From Saccharomycopsis crataegensis (Eukaryota; Ascomycota; Saccharomycetes; Ascoideales; Saccharomycopsidaceae): a DNA stretch of 64,000 bases. Made by a program: the position numbers and the translations under genes. Location of the stretch: contig NW_027043819.1 of NCBI RefSeq assembly GCF_037102585.1, forward strand, positions 434,001-498,000, given 5' to 3'. Below are positions 53,825 through 63,692 of the stretch, piece after piece; within the stretch, counting starts at the first letter, position 1, and each line of letters opens with the position of its first letter. The notes below the pieces were generated by a model, which made no database searches, was not told the origin of the DNA, and was given only the letters and a program-made list of their open reading frames with translations.

Positions 53825-55015
53825 ATGGAGAAGTTACCGAAAACCCTTCGATTCTTCGAAGAAGACCCTGAGTATAAAAATTTGGCAGGAAAAGAACTAG
53901 CTTTCGAAGCCAGAAAGCATGCCAAATACTTCCAAATGTGCTTGAATATTCTACCTGCTAGAGTTCAAACCCAAGATTCAAACAAACTATCATTGGTTTA
54001 CTTTAGTTTGGTAGCCCTTGACATGCTTAATGAGATTGAAACTTCAATTTTCAAAAAACCAGAAGAACGAGAAGAAACCATAAATTGGGTTTATGAACAC
54101 TACATGGGAGAAGGCTTTAGAGGCTCCTTAACTCATGATTTAGCCACGGATGATCATGGCTACGACCCCCCACATTTACCGTCTACTTATTTTGCTCTCT
54201 GCATATTATCTACTTTGAAAGATGATTCGTTGACAAAAAGGATTGACCGCTTTAAAATTATGACATATCTCAGAAAATGCCAATTGTCAAGTGGTTCGTT
54301 TTCATCGGTGCTTGACATTCACGGAAAACCATACGGAGAAAATGATCTACGCATGTGTCTTATTGCCAGCTCAATTAGAAAAATGTTACAAATTGATAAA
54401 CTCTCCGACAAAGAAAAAGGAAAGTACGATATTGATATTGATTCCCTCGAAAGATATATTATGAGTTGCATAAGCTACAATGGTGGTCTAGGAGGTAACC
54501 CACTAGATGAAGCCCATGCTGGCTACACTTTTTGTGGTTTAGTTGCCTTGAAATTGATTGGCAGGATCAAGCAGCAAAATATAGATCAAACCTTCTCCAA
54601 AACAATTCAATGGCTTTCAAGGAGACAGTTTTGGGTGAACAAGTACAATAAAGAAGAATTTAAAGATAACGAATACTTAGATTTTGATGATTTAGGGGGA
54701 TTTAATGGAAGAGAGAACAAATATGCAGACACTTGCTATGCGTTTTGGGTTATCGGGTCCTTGAAGATATTGGAAAAGGAGCATATTGTTAATGTGCAAG
54801 CCGTAGATTACTATTTATTAAATGGAACCCAACATTCATTGATCGGAGGTTTTGGAAAAGTGCACGACGATACACCCGATCCTTATCATTCCGCACTAGG
54901 GATAGCAGCCTTGAAGCTCGCTGAAAGTGAGCATGTCAAACATTTGAAAGATATTGACGTTCAGACCGTGATAACACTGGAGGCTAAAGAGTTTCTCATG
55001 GGATTAGTTTGGTAG
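53825..55015 (+). CDS. CDC43: geranylgeranyltransferase I beta subunit Cdc43
   Basis: Beta subunit of protein geranylgeranyltransferase type I, which prenylates Rho-type GTPases (Rho1, Cdc42) with the alpha subunit Ram2. The 396-aa protein (376 in S. cerevisiae) shows prenyltransferase beta repeats: GGLGGNPLDEAHAGYTFCGLVAL, FNGRENKYADTCYAFWV with Asp and Cys zinc ligands, and DPYHSALGIAAL with the His ligand. Its stop is only 25 bp from that of the convergent armadillo-protein gene. It is divergent from PFS2 with 215 bp between starts. Confidence 0.94.
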   Translation: MEKLPKTLRFFEEDPEYKNLAGKELAFEARKHAKYFQMCLNILPARVQTQDSNKLSLVYFSLVALDMLNEIETSIFKKPEEREETINWVYEHYMGEGFRGSLTHDLATDDHGYDPPHLPSTYFALCILSTLKDDSLTKRIDRFKIMTYLRKCQLSSGSFSSVLDIHGKPYGENDLRMCLIASSIRKMLQIDKLSDKEKGKYDIDIDSLERYIMSCISYNGGLGGNPLDEAHAGYTFCGLVALKLIGRIKQQNIDQTFSKTIQWLSRRQFWVNKYNKEEFKDNEYLDFDDLGGFNGRENKYADTCYAFWVIGSLKILEKEHIVNVQAVDYYLLNGTQHSLIGGFGKVHDDTPDPYHSALGIAALKLAESEHVKHLKDIDVQTVITLEAKEFLMGLVW

Positions 55016-55040
55016 TGATTGCCCAGGAATGCAAAAATAT

Positions 55041-56540
55041 TCAAAATATCCCACAAACCAATTCTTGAACCCGTGATACAGATGATGGGGGAGCATCATT
55101 GCATATTTCTAGAACTTTTTCTTTGTGGATTGAAATTTCCTGTTGGGCAGAAAAATTATTCAGACTTAGACAAAATAAACATTCCAACACCTTCAAGGTG
55201 AGTTTCGATTCATTAGATACTTGCTGCTCCTTTAATTCATCTATCAAAAGAGCAATAAATCCCTCATTCACAATTTCCGATTTCATATTTATCAATGCAT
55301 CATCGTACAAACATAATAAACCCAAAATATTTAGGACCTGATTTTTGATATCATCTTTCATAGAAGAATGAGAATACATAAATTCGCGCTCGTCAGTACT
55401 ATTATCCTTCAACATTCTAGAATATATTTTTTTAATTTCTGGTAGAATATTGTAATCTTTGAAGTCTTTGACAATATTGGCTGTGCTCAGCAAGTTCAAA
55501 AGATTCACAAGTGTCTTGAGAGCACAAAGCTGAATATTATAATCTCTTGTCTTCACCAATTCAAAGGAATTAACAATAATTTCCCTGTTATTGAATAGCA
55601 CATCCATTGAATTCACATTCTCTGGATTTTTTACTTCGGCAATTGGGAAATTGGTTAAGTTCAGCAAAACTTTTGCACAGTTTAGTAAAATATTCAAGTT
55701 ACTAGAATTTGTTGAGTATGAAAATCTTTGGATAGCAGTTGCTATCAGAAGCAATATTCCAAAATTTATCAATTCTTCTTTAATCGAAGTATCGGCATAA
55801 CAAGTGATATTGATGAATACAGCAATGGTATACTCTAATATTATTGGGTTGTCTATTGTTAAGAGCCCAAATATTTTGAATAGTAATCCCATATCCTTCA
55901 CAATTCCAAAAGCGTCAGAATTTTCGGGAGCTTTCAACAATAATGATATTATCGTTAAGACTTTCACAATTACTATTGTGTCCAATTCATCAAAGGTATT
56001 CTTTCCGGTTTTTGAATCCAATATATTACCCATCACTCGGAAAATGCTTGGATTGGATATTAATGAGCGAACATACTGAGGCGAAGAATGATTAATAAGA
56101 TTAGATATAGCAAACAAGGCATGGAACTGTACATAACTATTGTCACTGCCACTTGATGCTATTAACAAATCAGGTATTGATGACGCACATATATGGCTCA
56201 AGTGTTTGTATCTATTGACAGTATCATCTTCTTCCTTAATGATCAACCTCAACAACACACAAACTAATCTTTTGACTTCATCATCACCACTGGAAAGTTG
56301 GGTACTCAAAAAGTTCAATATGTTAGAATCAATATATTTAGAAATTAAATTTTTCCGAACAGAAATCGTTGAAGTAATGGCTTCTAAGGATAGCTTAGTC
56401 GCACTTGGCACTTGGCCATCTTGCAAATAGAATATTAGAGCCCCGATAGCCTCCTGAATCTCTATTTTCCCGTCATCAATATTCAAAATATCGATTGTGA
56501 CTTTGCAGTTCTTAATTATAGTTGCAGAGTCGTAATCCAT
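55041..56540 (-). CDS. armadillo-like repeat protein, unknown
   Basis: A 499-aa, wholly alpha-helical, Leu/Ile/Asn-rich protein with repeated ARM-like helices (for example QFHALFAISNLINHSSP, LEYTIAVFINITCYADTSIK and LNCAKVLLNLTNFP). No signal peptide, membrane segment or catalytic motif. I do not recognise a named ortholog; a smgGDS-like or Vac8-like fold is possible but unproven. It is divergent from the Hal3-like gene with 207 bp between starts and a GGCACGTGCC palindrome there, and tail to tail with CDC43. Confidence 0.8.
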   Translation of the reverse strand: MDYDSATIIKNCKVTIDILNIDDGKIEIQEAIGALIFYLQDGQVPSATKLSLEAITSTISVRKNLISKYIDSNILNFLSTQLSSGDDEVKRLVCVLLRLIIKEEDDTVNRYKHLSHICASSIPDLLIASSGSDNSYVQFHALFAISNLINHSSPQYVRSLISNPSIFRVMGNILDSKTGKNTFDELDTIVIVKVLTIISLLLKAPENSDAFGIVKDMGLLFKIFGLLTIDNPIILEYTIAVFINITCYADTSIKEELINFGILLLIATAIQRFSYSTNSSNLNILLNCAKVLLNLTNFPIAEVKNPENVNSMDVLFNNREIIVNSFELVKTRDYNIQLCALKTLVNLLNLLSTANIVKDFKDYNILPEIKKIYSRMLKDNSTDEREFMYSHSSMKDDIKNQVLNILGLLCLYDDALINMKSEIVNEGFIALLIDELKEQQVSNESKLTLKVLECLFCLSLNNFSAQQEISIHKEKVLEICNDAPPSSVSRVQELVCGIF

Positions 56541-56618
56541 GTTCTAGTTCCCTTTGAACTCCGGAGTCAATGATCCAGAGATGAGTTGATGTAGTAGCTT
56601 TTTCATGCTTTAATTATT

Positions 56619-56628
56619 GGCACGTGCC
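56619..56628. promoter_or_regulatory. GGCACGTGCC palindrome (E-box)
   Basis: Ten-base perfect palindrome with a CACGTG core in the divergent promoter of the armadillo gene and the Hal3-like gene. A bHLH-type site is likely by form; the factor is unknown. Confidence 0.55.
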
Positions 56629-56747
56629 AAGAGCAATAATAAGCGTCAGCTCATCGCACCATCTATTTTTTTTTACTTGAAATCAAATCAAAATTTAACA
56701 AAATCTGATAATTATAAGAATTTGAAAGGAAAAATATTATTTCAATT

Positions 56748-58031
56748 ATGCCGCAAGAAACAACAGTTAGAGAAAAGCAAAAGAAATTGACTTCCAAATT
56801 GATACTCAAAATCAATAACGCAAATGAGAAACTCCCTAGATCAAACTTGTCATCGCCATCGAGGTTTGAATGCAATTACAGCGACTCAAATTCTGTTGCT
56901 CATCCGTGCTTTATTTTAGATCAATCAATAGAAAGAAGACAAGCAATCCATGGGGCTGATCTGAGTGGTAATGATCTAATTAAACCAATAACTGCAAAGC
57001 ATAACGAACCAAGCAATGCATTTTCCATCTTGAATGGTGATCCCACCAGCATAGGAAAACTAATAGCAGACGAAACCCCTCGTTCTCTGGTGAGGATCAT
57101 GGATGATCGAAGCACCATATCTAGTGTTTTAGGGTCACCCTGTTTATCAAATGATAACATTCATAGAATTGCTAGTTCAGATTATCCTTACAAAGATGAT
57201 AAGAAGATCCATATTTTACTCGGTGTTTCAGGGAGCACCTCGGTGAGCAAAGTGCTACCAGTTGTTAAAAAGCTTTTCAGCACCTATACACCGGATAAGA
57301 TTGCCATTAAGATTGTAATGACAGATTCTGCTTTAAATATTTTGAATTTACAAGATGATGCAAATAATGGTAAGAACGAGCCAAATTTGAAGAAAAAGAG
57401 CAATTGGCAAAAAATTATGGATATGGGAATCGAGAGAATTTGGACTGATAAAGATGCCTATAATTATCAATCAAGATACTTGAAATCTAAAAAGCCTTTT
57501 GAGAAGCACTTCCACCCAGAACCTATTTTGCAATTGGATCTTGGGAAATGGGCAGATTTGATGGTGATTGCTCCATTGTCTGCGAATACTTTAGCGAAGA
57601 TAGTTAACGGATTGGCAACAAACTTGTTGACGACTATAGTCACCACCTGGAATAGACAAAAACCAATAATTGCCGCCCTTAGCATTAATAATATGGCGTA
57701 TTCTCAGCCAATTACAAGGATGCACTTGGATTTAATGAAACAATACTTTCCCTTTATTCAAATATTGCAACCTATGGAGAAGGTCATTGGTAAAGGTAAT
57801 ACCAGTTTAGCTGGAATGAGAGAATGGCCAGATATTGTGGAAGTAATCATTAAGAAAATTGGACCACCATCAGATTATGACAATGACGATGATGAAGATT
57901 CCAACAATAATGATGATGGCATTAGCAATAGAAACACAGATAGTGAGGCTAGTAATGATGACGGTGATGATGATGACGATGGTGATGATGATGATGATGA
58001 TGATGATGGTAATCAAAAGGACAAAGAATAG
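56748..58031 (+). CDS. SIS2: Hal3/Sis2-like flavoprotein, catalytic His missing
   Basis: 427-aa member of the Hal3/Sis2/Vhs3 family: regulator of the Ppz1 phosphatase and, in S. cerevisiae, part of the heterotrimeric phosphopantothenoylcysteine decarboxylase (CoA pathway). The flavoprotein core (about 160-370) has KIHILLGVSGSTSVSKV, W-D-x-D and DLGKWADLMVIAPLSANTLAKI, followed by an acidic Asp tail as in S. cerevisiae. The segment before WAD reads ILQLDLGKW, where family members have LHIELRRW: the catalytic His is Gln262 here. The PxMNxxM motif is also altered (ALSINNMAY). It looks like a non-catalytic regulator. The long acidic tail is a Ppz1-regulator trait. Confidence 0.85.
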   Translation: MPQETTVREKQKKLTSKLILKINNANEKLPRSNLSSPSRFECNYSDSNSVAHPCFILDQSIERRQAIHGADLSGNDLIKPITAKHNEPSNAFSILNGDPTSIGKLIADETPRSLVRIMDDRSTISSVLGSPCLSNDNIHRIASSDYPYKDDKKIHILLGVSGSTSVSKVLPVVKKLFSTYTPDKIAIKIVMTDSALNILNLQDDANNGKNEPNLKKKSNWQKIMDMGIERIWTDKDAYNYQSRYLKSKKPFEKHFHPEPILQLDLGKWADLMVIAPLSANTLAKIVNGLATNLLTTIVTTWNRQKPIIAALSINNMAYSQPITRMHLDLMKQYFPFIQILQPMEKVIGKGNTSLAGMREWPDIVEVIIKKIGPPSDYDNDDDEDSNNNDDGISNRNTDSEASNDDGDDDDDGDDDDDDDDGNQKDKE

Positions 58032-58434
58032 AAGGAAAATTCAGAGAAGATATATATATACGTCATATATGAGTCGCAATGTGTCTTCCTGCTATTATCT
58101 GCAACATTGGCATGATTAGGAAGCCTCGAGATTTGGTCTGTACGGAGTTCATGTTCTTTATTACTTTATCAAAGGTGTGTTGCTTTATTGAATTAAAACT
58201 GATATAACTACTAAACCCCATATATCAATGCTAATAAATTTTTTTTTGATTGGATTTATAATAATGTTGACTGCAAGTATGCTGCATTATCCCCTTTTTT
58301 TCGTCAATTTTTTTAGAGAAAAATAATTAAGAGCTGTTTTCTATTAAAGATTTAAATCAGTAGAGGAAGTAGCAGAAGAAACAGTTACTCTTACTGTATT
58401 GGTTCATTGGGCCGAAAGCTTAGTTTAGGAGAAT
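58032..58434. promoter_or_regulatory. SIS2-like / zinc-cluster factor intergenic region
   Basis: 403 bp in tandem orientation. A short TATATATA at about 58049-58060 lies right after the SIS2-like stop. No gene is supported. Confidence 0.45.
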
Positions 58435-61398
58435 ATGAATGGCTCGAACCCGCAAGATGTCCTAAAATCCAATCTCAAGAATGGCCTAAAACCTTCTGTT
58501 AATGCAAATCCTTCGGGATATGCAACACCCAATTATGTATTTCCGATGAACACCAACAACAGTAACTCCCCTGGAAGCTCTCACTCTTCCAATTCTCCAT
58601 ATCCCTCACTGATGAATAACAGTCTGACTGATTTCCTTAGTAATCTTAATAATATGGTGATACCCAATATTAATGGAGACTCTGCTCCTCTACATCTCGA
58701 TGGGATAAACATGAATACACAAAATAATCTATATGAGCCTCTGCTCCCGATTTTGTCTGCAAATCATGAATCAGGTAAAAGATTTGAAGAAAAGGAGCCT
58801 CTCAGTTTGGACTCTCTAGAGTTGCCGGAAATTGCTATGACACAACAACAGAGCGGCGAGGTCTTTGTTGAAAGCAACAATGTGTTGAAGCGCAATAATT
58901 CCGGAAGCATTAGTGGTGGACAAAAACCTATCAAGAAATCGAGATTTAAACCGTGTGATGGATGTCGAAAGAGGAAAACTAAATGTGTAATTCCTGAAAA
59001 TAAAAGAAGTTGTGTTGAATGTACCAAGAGAAACCAGCCATGTGAGTATGACAGCAAAAAGATTTTTTTATTCAACAACATAAATCTGCTTTCGGGAACT
59101 CACAAATTGATGAAGGCCGATAGTAAATTGCCATCACAATTAACCATTGAAAAAGATGTGAAAAAGAATACTTCTGGTGGGAAATCTCATAGAGCTAAAC
59201 CTTGTGAGGCTTGCAAGAAGAAGAGATCAAAATGTATCAGGCTGGCAAATAGTTCCTCGTGTGTCGAATGCGAAAAGAGAAATACAATTTGCACATACCC
59301 TCTGAGTTTAATTAATTCATTCCCTGTGATTGGAAAAGTTAGCTTACTCACAAACAATAATGAAACTGCTATTGAAAAGCCGGTGAAAGACTATAGTTTG
59401 CTCCGTGAACCAACAGTCATGTCGAGTTCTTTATCTTTATTAAGCTCTAAATCTGCCACAATTATAGGTGAATGCTCTATTGTGGATAAAAAATTATTGG
59501 ATTTCAAAACAGAAGACTCTAATACGATAAGTCTCATCAAGAGCCCGATCTCTGAAGTGGAAGACGACAACACAATCATTAGAAAATTAAATGAGAAAAC
59601 ATTTTTTCAAATCGCTGATGATGTGGATGAATTCACCAACTTGAAGTACTTGCAATGTGATGAGATTGAAGAGCTTGTTGGGAAGAACAGTAACTATTTA
59701 CTAAATATTTACTTTAAGCTCGTACATCCCACTTTGCCTATCTTATCAAAGGAAGTTTTCTACGAAAGATATTGCCGCAATTATAGGGAAATCCATCCAT
59801 TACTCTTAGTAACCATTTATTTGTTGGCGTTGAACTGGTGGGAACTTGATGTTAATGAATTTGATGTTCTTGGGAGGTTTAGTTCTGATGAAACATTTGC
59901 CAAGAGTGCTGAAAAACCAAACATTATGAAGCTTGAACTGATTGCGACTGCATTAATGCAAGACAATCTTTATGAGGCTCCTAAATTTTCATTCATGCAA
60001 GCACTTCTATTACTTTCCAACTATAATTTTCTAAGTAATAATAATCCATTCAGCACTGGTTCCTATTGGAAAATCTCCTCCATGATGACCACTTTTTCCG
60101 AGGAAATAGGATTAAATTGGCCTTCTGCAGATTGGGATGACATTCCGCTCTGGGAGAGAAAAGTCAGGAAGATCGTTTCCTGGGCAGTGGTTTTCCATGA
60201 TAAATTGTACTCCTTATTTGATGGAAGACTGAGTAATATTGATTTAGAAAATAATTGGATGTTGGATGAATTTAAATACAATGATTTCTTGATTGACACG
60301 GAAAGTCTAATGACTTTGGAGAAAAATGACTTGATGTCTAGCAACAAAATGTTCAATTTGATTACTACTGAGAGTGCGCTAAATGGGGTTGAACTCAAAG
60401 AAGAAGATACTGAAGATGTTGACTTGGGCAAAGATAGTGATAACAAATTCATTTCTAAACTAATTTTCATTGAGACGATGAATTTATCGTCGCGTATGGA
60501 TGAGATTTTGGTGAGCATTTATAGCTTAAAGTCTCTTAGATTTGATGATTTTGATACAATTTATGGAAAGTCAGTTCCCTTAGTTGAAAATCTCAAAAAT
60601 TGGTTCAAATCCTTACCGGAACTGATTAAATTAGTTCATAGAGCTATGAATAACAATTCTAATCAACAAGATATTGGATCTCTCATGTTGGTAGGAGGGA
60701 AGAAGAGTAATTATTTCGACTATAAAAGCTTCAGTTTGTTATCAAACGGGTCTTTGAACTTATTGTATTACACTTTAGTTTTGTTGATCTACAAAAGAAT
60801 TGTCAGTAAGTATATTGATGTTCTAGAGTCATATTTATCTAGCCCGGATAAATCATCCTTGAAAATTAAAACTGAAGAAATTGTTGATAAGCTTAAAAAA
60901 GTCAAACCAGAAGTGAAAGATTTTTTGAAATGTATTATTTACAATTTCTTATTCAATCTAAAACCTTATAATTTAGAATCGTTCTGGTTGTTGAACACCA
61001 GACGGTCATTTATTTTCATTGGAGTTATTCTTGGCTTGCTTGTCAAAACCGTCAACTTAGAAATTACCAAAGCTCGAATTATTCGTGACCAACCACAGCT
61101 GCCAAATGATACCCAAGAAGTGCAGGATCAGTTGGTCCACCTTGAAAAAGAGAAGCAAGAATTCATTGCTTATTACCGAGATTTCCATTGGAAATTGACT
61201 ACCATGGCCCCCGATTTTAACCATGCCAGAGTTGCATTACGTTATTTGGACGATTTGGTAGTTATCAAGGACGATTATCAATTTGAGAAGCAAGGTAGTT
61301 ATGAAAATGGGCTCAAAAGACAAAAGAATCATTGTGACAGGGAAGCAGGCACTGATGATGATAATACCACTGTCGAACCACCAGTTTTCAGTTTATGA
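58435..61398 (+). CDS. transcription factor with two Zn2Cys6 clusters
   Basis: 987-aa fungal zinc-cluster factor. Two Zn2Cys6 fingers with identical spacing C-x2-C-x6-C-x8-C-x2-C-x6-C are present: Cys 174, 177, 184, 193, 196, 203 and Cys 257, 260, 267, 276, 279, 286. Both are flanked by K/R-rich helices and share SCVEC-x-KRN, as if the finger had been duplicated. The middle-homology region follows (about 430-600): YFKLVHPTLPILSKEVFY and FMQALLLLSNYNF, then WDDIPLWERKVRKIVSWAVVFHDKLYSLFDGRLS, which resembles Dal81 and related factors (for amino-acid/nitrogen pathways). Target genes are not known. In-frame CTG codons are present in linkers and the second finger. Confidence 0.88.
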   Translation: MNGSNPQDVLKSNLKNGLKPSVNANPSGYATPNYVFPMNTNNSNSPGSSHSSNSPYPSLMNNSLTDFLSNLNNMVIPNINGDSAPLHLDGINMNTQNNLYEPLLPILSANHESGKRFEEKEPLSLDSLELPEIAMTQQQSGEVFVESNNVLKRNNSGSISGGQKPIKKSRFKPCDGCRKRKTKCVIPENKRSCVECTKRNQPCEYDSKKIFLFNNINLLSGTHKLMKADSKLPSQLTIEKDVKKNTSGGKSHRAKPCEACKKKRSKCIRLANSSSCVECEKRNTICTYPLSLINSFPVIGKVSLLTNNNETAIEKPVKDYSLLREPTVMSSSLSLLSSKSATIIGECSIVDKKLLDFKTEDSNTISLIKSPISEVEDDNTIIRKLNEKTFFQIADDVDEFTNLKYLQCDEIEELVGKNSNYLLNIYFKLVHPTLPILSKEVFYERYCRNYREIHPLLLVTIYLLALNWWELDVNEFDVLGRFSSDETFAKSAEKPNIMKLELIATALMQDNLYEAPKFSFMQALLLLSNYNFLSNNNPFSTGSYWKISSMMTTFSEEIGLNWPSADWDDIPLWERKVRKIVSWAVVFHDKLYSLFDGRLSNIDLENNWMLDEFKYNDFLIDTESLMTLEKNDLMSSNKMFNLITTESALNGVELKEEDTEDVDLGKDSDNKFISKLIFIETMNLSSRMDEILVSIYSLKSLRFDDFDTIYGKSVPLVENLKNWFKSLPELIKLVHRAMNNNSNQQDIGSLMLVGGKKSNYFDYKSFSLLSNGSLNLLYYTLVLLIYKRIVSKYIDVLESYLSSPDKSSLKIKTEEIVDKLKKVKPEVKDFLKCIIYNFLFNLKPYNLESFWLLNTRRSFIFIGVILGLLVKTVNLEITKARIIRDQPQLPNDTQEVQDQLVHLEKEKQEFIAYYRDFHWKLTTMAPDFNHARVALRYLDDLVVIKDDYQFEKQGSYENGLKRQKNHCDREAGTDDDNTTVEPPVFSL

Positions 61399-62001
61399 TT
61401 GCTTTCTTTTTTTTTTTTTTTTTCATTTCTAGTTTGTATTTTCTATTTATTTCATTGCCCATTGACCTTTTTTTTTTTTTCTTTGCTTCACGATTTTAAC
61501 TTTAATGACTCAAGTTTTTCAGTAACTTTTTCTTTTTCTATTTATTTTATTCACAAGAATGGCTTATTCCTCTTTATTTTCTTTGGGGTTCTCTAATTCC
61601 TTTAATGAGGCTATAGTTTTTTATTTCGTCTTTCCCCCCTTCTATTTCATGTTTTACGCAATCAGATATTTATTATTGTTTTTTTTTTTGTCTAAAGGAT
61701 ACCGTAAACAGTTAGCTAATAATTTTTTAGAATTGTTTTTATCTGTAAATTTTATACATCTACTAACCTTTTTTTTCTTGCACTGAAGCATTGTGTGTCT
61801 ATGTGTTTTGGTGCATGTTGGGAAATTTTGCGGTTGGGAGCCACTGTGTCCATACAGAATTCACAGAATGAAAAATTGGGAAAAAAACACCAAAAGGCCT
61901 GGCATAATTTATCTGGATGAATTGAATTCGAGACTGGGAACATTTAGTCCACAAGGAAGAATCTCAGAAGAAGAATTTCAAAACAAGTTATATTTTAAAA
62001 T
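61399..62001. promoter_or_regulatory. zinc-cluster factor / MIC19 intergenic region
   Basis: 603 bp in tandem orientation. Long T-rich tracts follow the factor's stop (about 61407-61425, 61469-61483, 61678-61690). A 113-codon frame at 61793-62134 overlaps MIC19 in another frame and is not supported. Confidence 0.5.
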
Positions 62002-62537
62002 ATGGGATCAAGTGCCTCAAAACCAGAACAAACTAAGGTTTTTACCCCTGCTACTCCAGTGGAATTTTCCCAAGAGTTCCTCAACCAACTTGATAACTCA
62101 GAAGAAGTATGTAACTTTGGATTTACGTTATTAAATTTTATAGAGCCTAATTCTAACATTTTTCTTCCTAGTCAAACTACGCTCGCTCACAATTGTCTGA
62201 GAAATTCATTCAAAAAGAAGTCTCCAAAAAACTTGCAGATTTACAAAAAGAAACTAATGAATCATTGTCCAAGACTCTTTCATCTAAGTTGGAATTGACC
62301 GACTCCACTCCTGAAATATCATCTAGCAAGTTGGATGCCAAAATAGAAGAATTGACTCAAAAACTAAACACTATTAACTCCAATAAATTTTTCCAGGATA
62401 GAATCTCTAAAGAGGCCAATACTACCGTGTCCAGCTCCAGAGAAGAAGTTTTGAAGTGTTTGAAGGATAATAGTGATAAGCCATTGAACTGTTGGGATGA
62501 GGTTCAAAAATTCAGAGGTTTGGTAAAAAAACTCTAG
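62002..62537 (+). CDS. MIC19: MICOS subunit Mic19, one intron
   Basis: Subunit of the mitochondrial contact-site complex MICOS (Aim13/Mic19, CHCHD3 family), on the intermembrane-space side. Exon 1 (62002-62106, 35 codons) starts MGSSASKPEQTKVFTP, a myristoylation-type N-terminus. Exon 2 (62172-62537) continues SNYARSQLSEKF, has a coiled coil (about 55-110) and a CHCH-like CX10C pair CLKDNSDKPLNC near the C-terminus. The spliced product is about 156 aa (170 in S. cerevisiae). The intron is 65 bp, phase 0. Confidence 0.9.
62107..62171 (+). other. MIC19 intron (65 bp)
   Basis: GTATGT at the 5' end, branch-like TTCTAAC at about 62151-62157, polypyrimidine tract and CTAG at the 3' end. The exon junction is phase 0 between Glu35 and Ser36. 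Confidence 0.9.
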
Positions 62538-62911
62538 ACGTTGTAGTGTTGATGATGAATGGGGGTTACACCGTTAAAAATGGTAGTTGTGTTTTTGTCT
62601 TCTTTTTTTTTTTCTCCACTTTGACATACATATATATATATATATAACTTGTTTGAATAATACAATAGGTTTTACACTCTTCAGAAATACAAAAGCATTT
62701 ACATTTTCAATCTGAGTTTCCAAAAGTTGTATAATGTAAATTTCTATTCTGAGCCGTTCTATCAAATATAACACTCTGAAAGTATACGTAGGTGAAAAGA
62801 AACTAGGACATAGAAGCGTCCCAGTATTCTGGATATAATCAGAGTCAAAAAACTCAGCTCAATTTTATCAGATATTTTTAATAAGTCTCTATATTCATTA
62901 CAAGTTTGCTC
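62538..62911. other. convergent intergenic region MIC19 / PPPDE gene
   Basis: 374 bp between convergent genes, with a T-run and a (TA)n stretch (about 62629-62645). No gene. Confidence 0.5.
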
Positions 62912-63412
62912 TCATAAGCTATGATCGTTTGGTCCCACGGAGGTGGCGTACGCCGTCAATTGGGACGAAAGCATTTGACTAAACATTTGCCCCATTGGGG
63001 TACTCAATACCAAGCTCGGTAAGTCACGAATCTTTGAAGGAATCTGTTTGTTGACCAAAAAATCTGACAATTCGTTAGAAAAATGATTGCAGTTGTGTTG
63101 GAATAAGTCGTAACTATTTTCATGGTATTCGGCCTTCATGTTATCCAAGTAGTCATTTAGCAAGTCCTCGGTGATGAAGGTTTCCCCGAGATCTACCACC
63201 TCGATTGGCTGGCCGTATATTGTGCTTCCTGGAGGGTTGGTGAAGCTTATGCCTCTAGAGAAAAAGAATTCTTTACCATGAACTACCAAAGAGGTGTGAT
63301 AAATGGCATCAATTTGTATTCCAATGATTTGTGGTGACATTGCTCTAGCCATCCCTTGGGAAAGGTCATACACATAAAGTTTCACTGGAAACAGCTGATC
63401 TTCTTCTGACAT
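62912..63412 (-). CDS. PPPDE/DeSI-type putative isopeptidase
   Basis: 166-aa member of the PPPDE (DUF862) thiol peptidase superfamily, which includes deSUMOylating isopeptidases DeSI-1 and DeSI-2. The proposed catalytic His is in AIYHTSLVVHGKEFFFS, the Cys in FQHNCNHFSNELSDFLV. N-terminal strand VKLYVYDLSQGMARAMSP also fits. The frame extends five codons upstream without ATG, so the start is at 63412. Substrate (ubiquitin or SUMO-like) is inferred from the family only. It is divergent from NUP2. Confidence 0.85.
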   Translation of the reverse strand: MSEEDQLFPVKLYVYDLSQGMARAMSPQIIGIQIDAIYHTSLVVHGKEFFFSRGISFTNPPGSTIYGQPIEVVDLGETFITEDLLNDYLDNMKAEYHENSYDLFQHNCNHFSNELSDFLVNKQIPSKIRDLPSLVLSTPMGQMFSQMLSSQLTAYATSVGPNDHSL

Positions 63413-63692
63413 GTTTTCTCTCAGCAATATTAAGTTTAATTCTTGGACTTTGTGGACGATACAAGAGGATAAAGTGGCAAATCCACAAAAGACATCGCTT
63501 ATATTTTGATGTCAGTCCGTCTGAGTCCGTTTAGTAGAGAATGTGCGCTGGGTGAAAAATTCTTTTGCAAAAAAAATAACATAGATATGAAAAACAACTA
63601 CGAGAAGCCTTTGGAACCTGAGGAACTCTAAGCTCATAAGGCAAAAGAGAAGAAGAAAGAGGAGACAAAAAATATCTCTATCCAACATCTAA
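63413..63692. promoter_or_regulatory. divergent promoter PPPDE gene / NUP2
   Basis: 280 bp between the two starts, with an A-rich stretch (about 63570-63578) and purine-rich sequence ahead of NUP2. No distinct motif identified. Confidence 0.45.
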
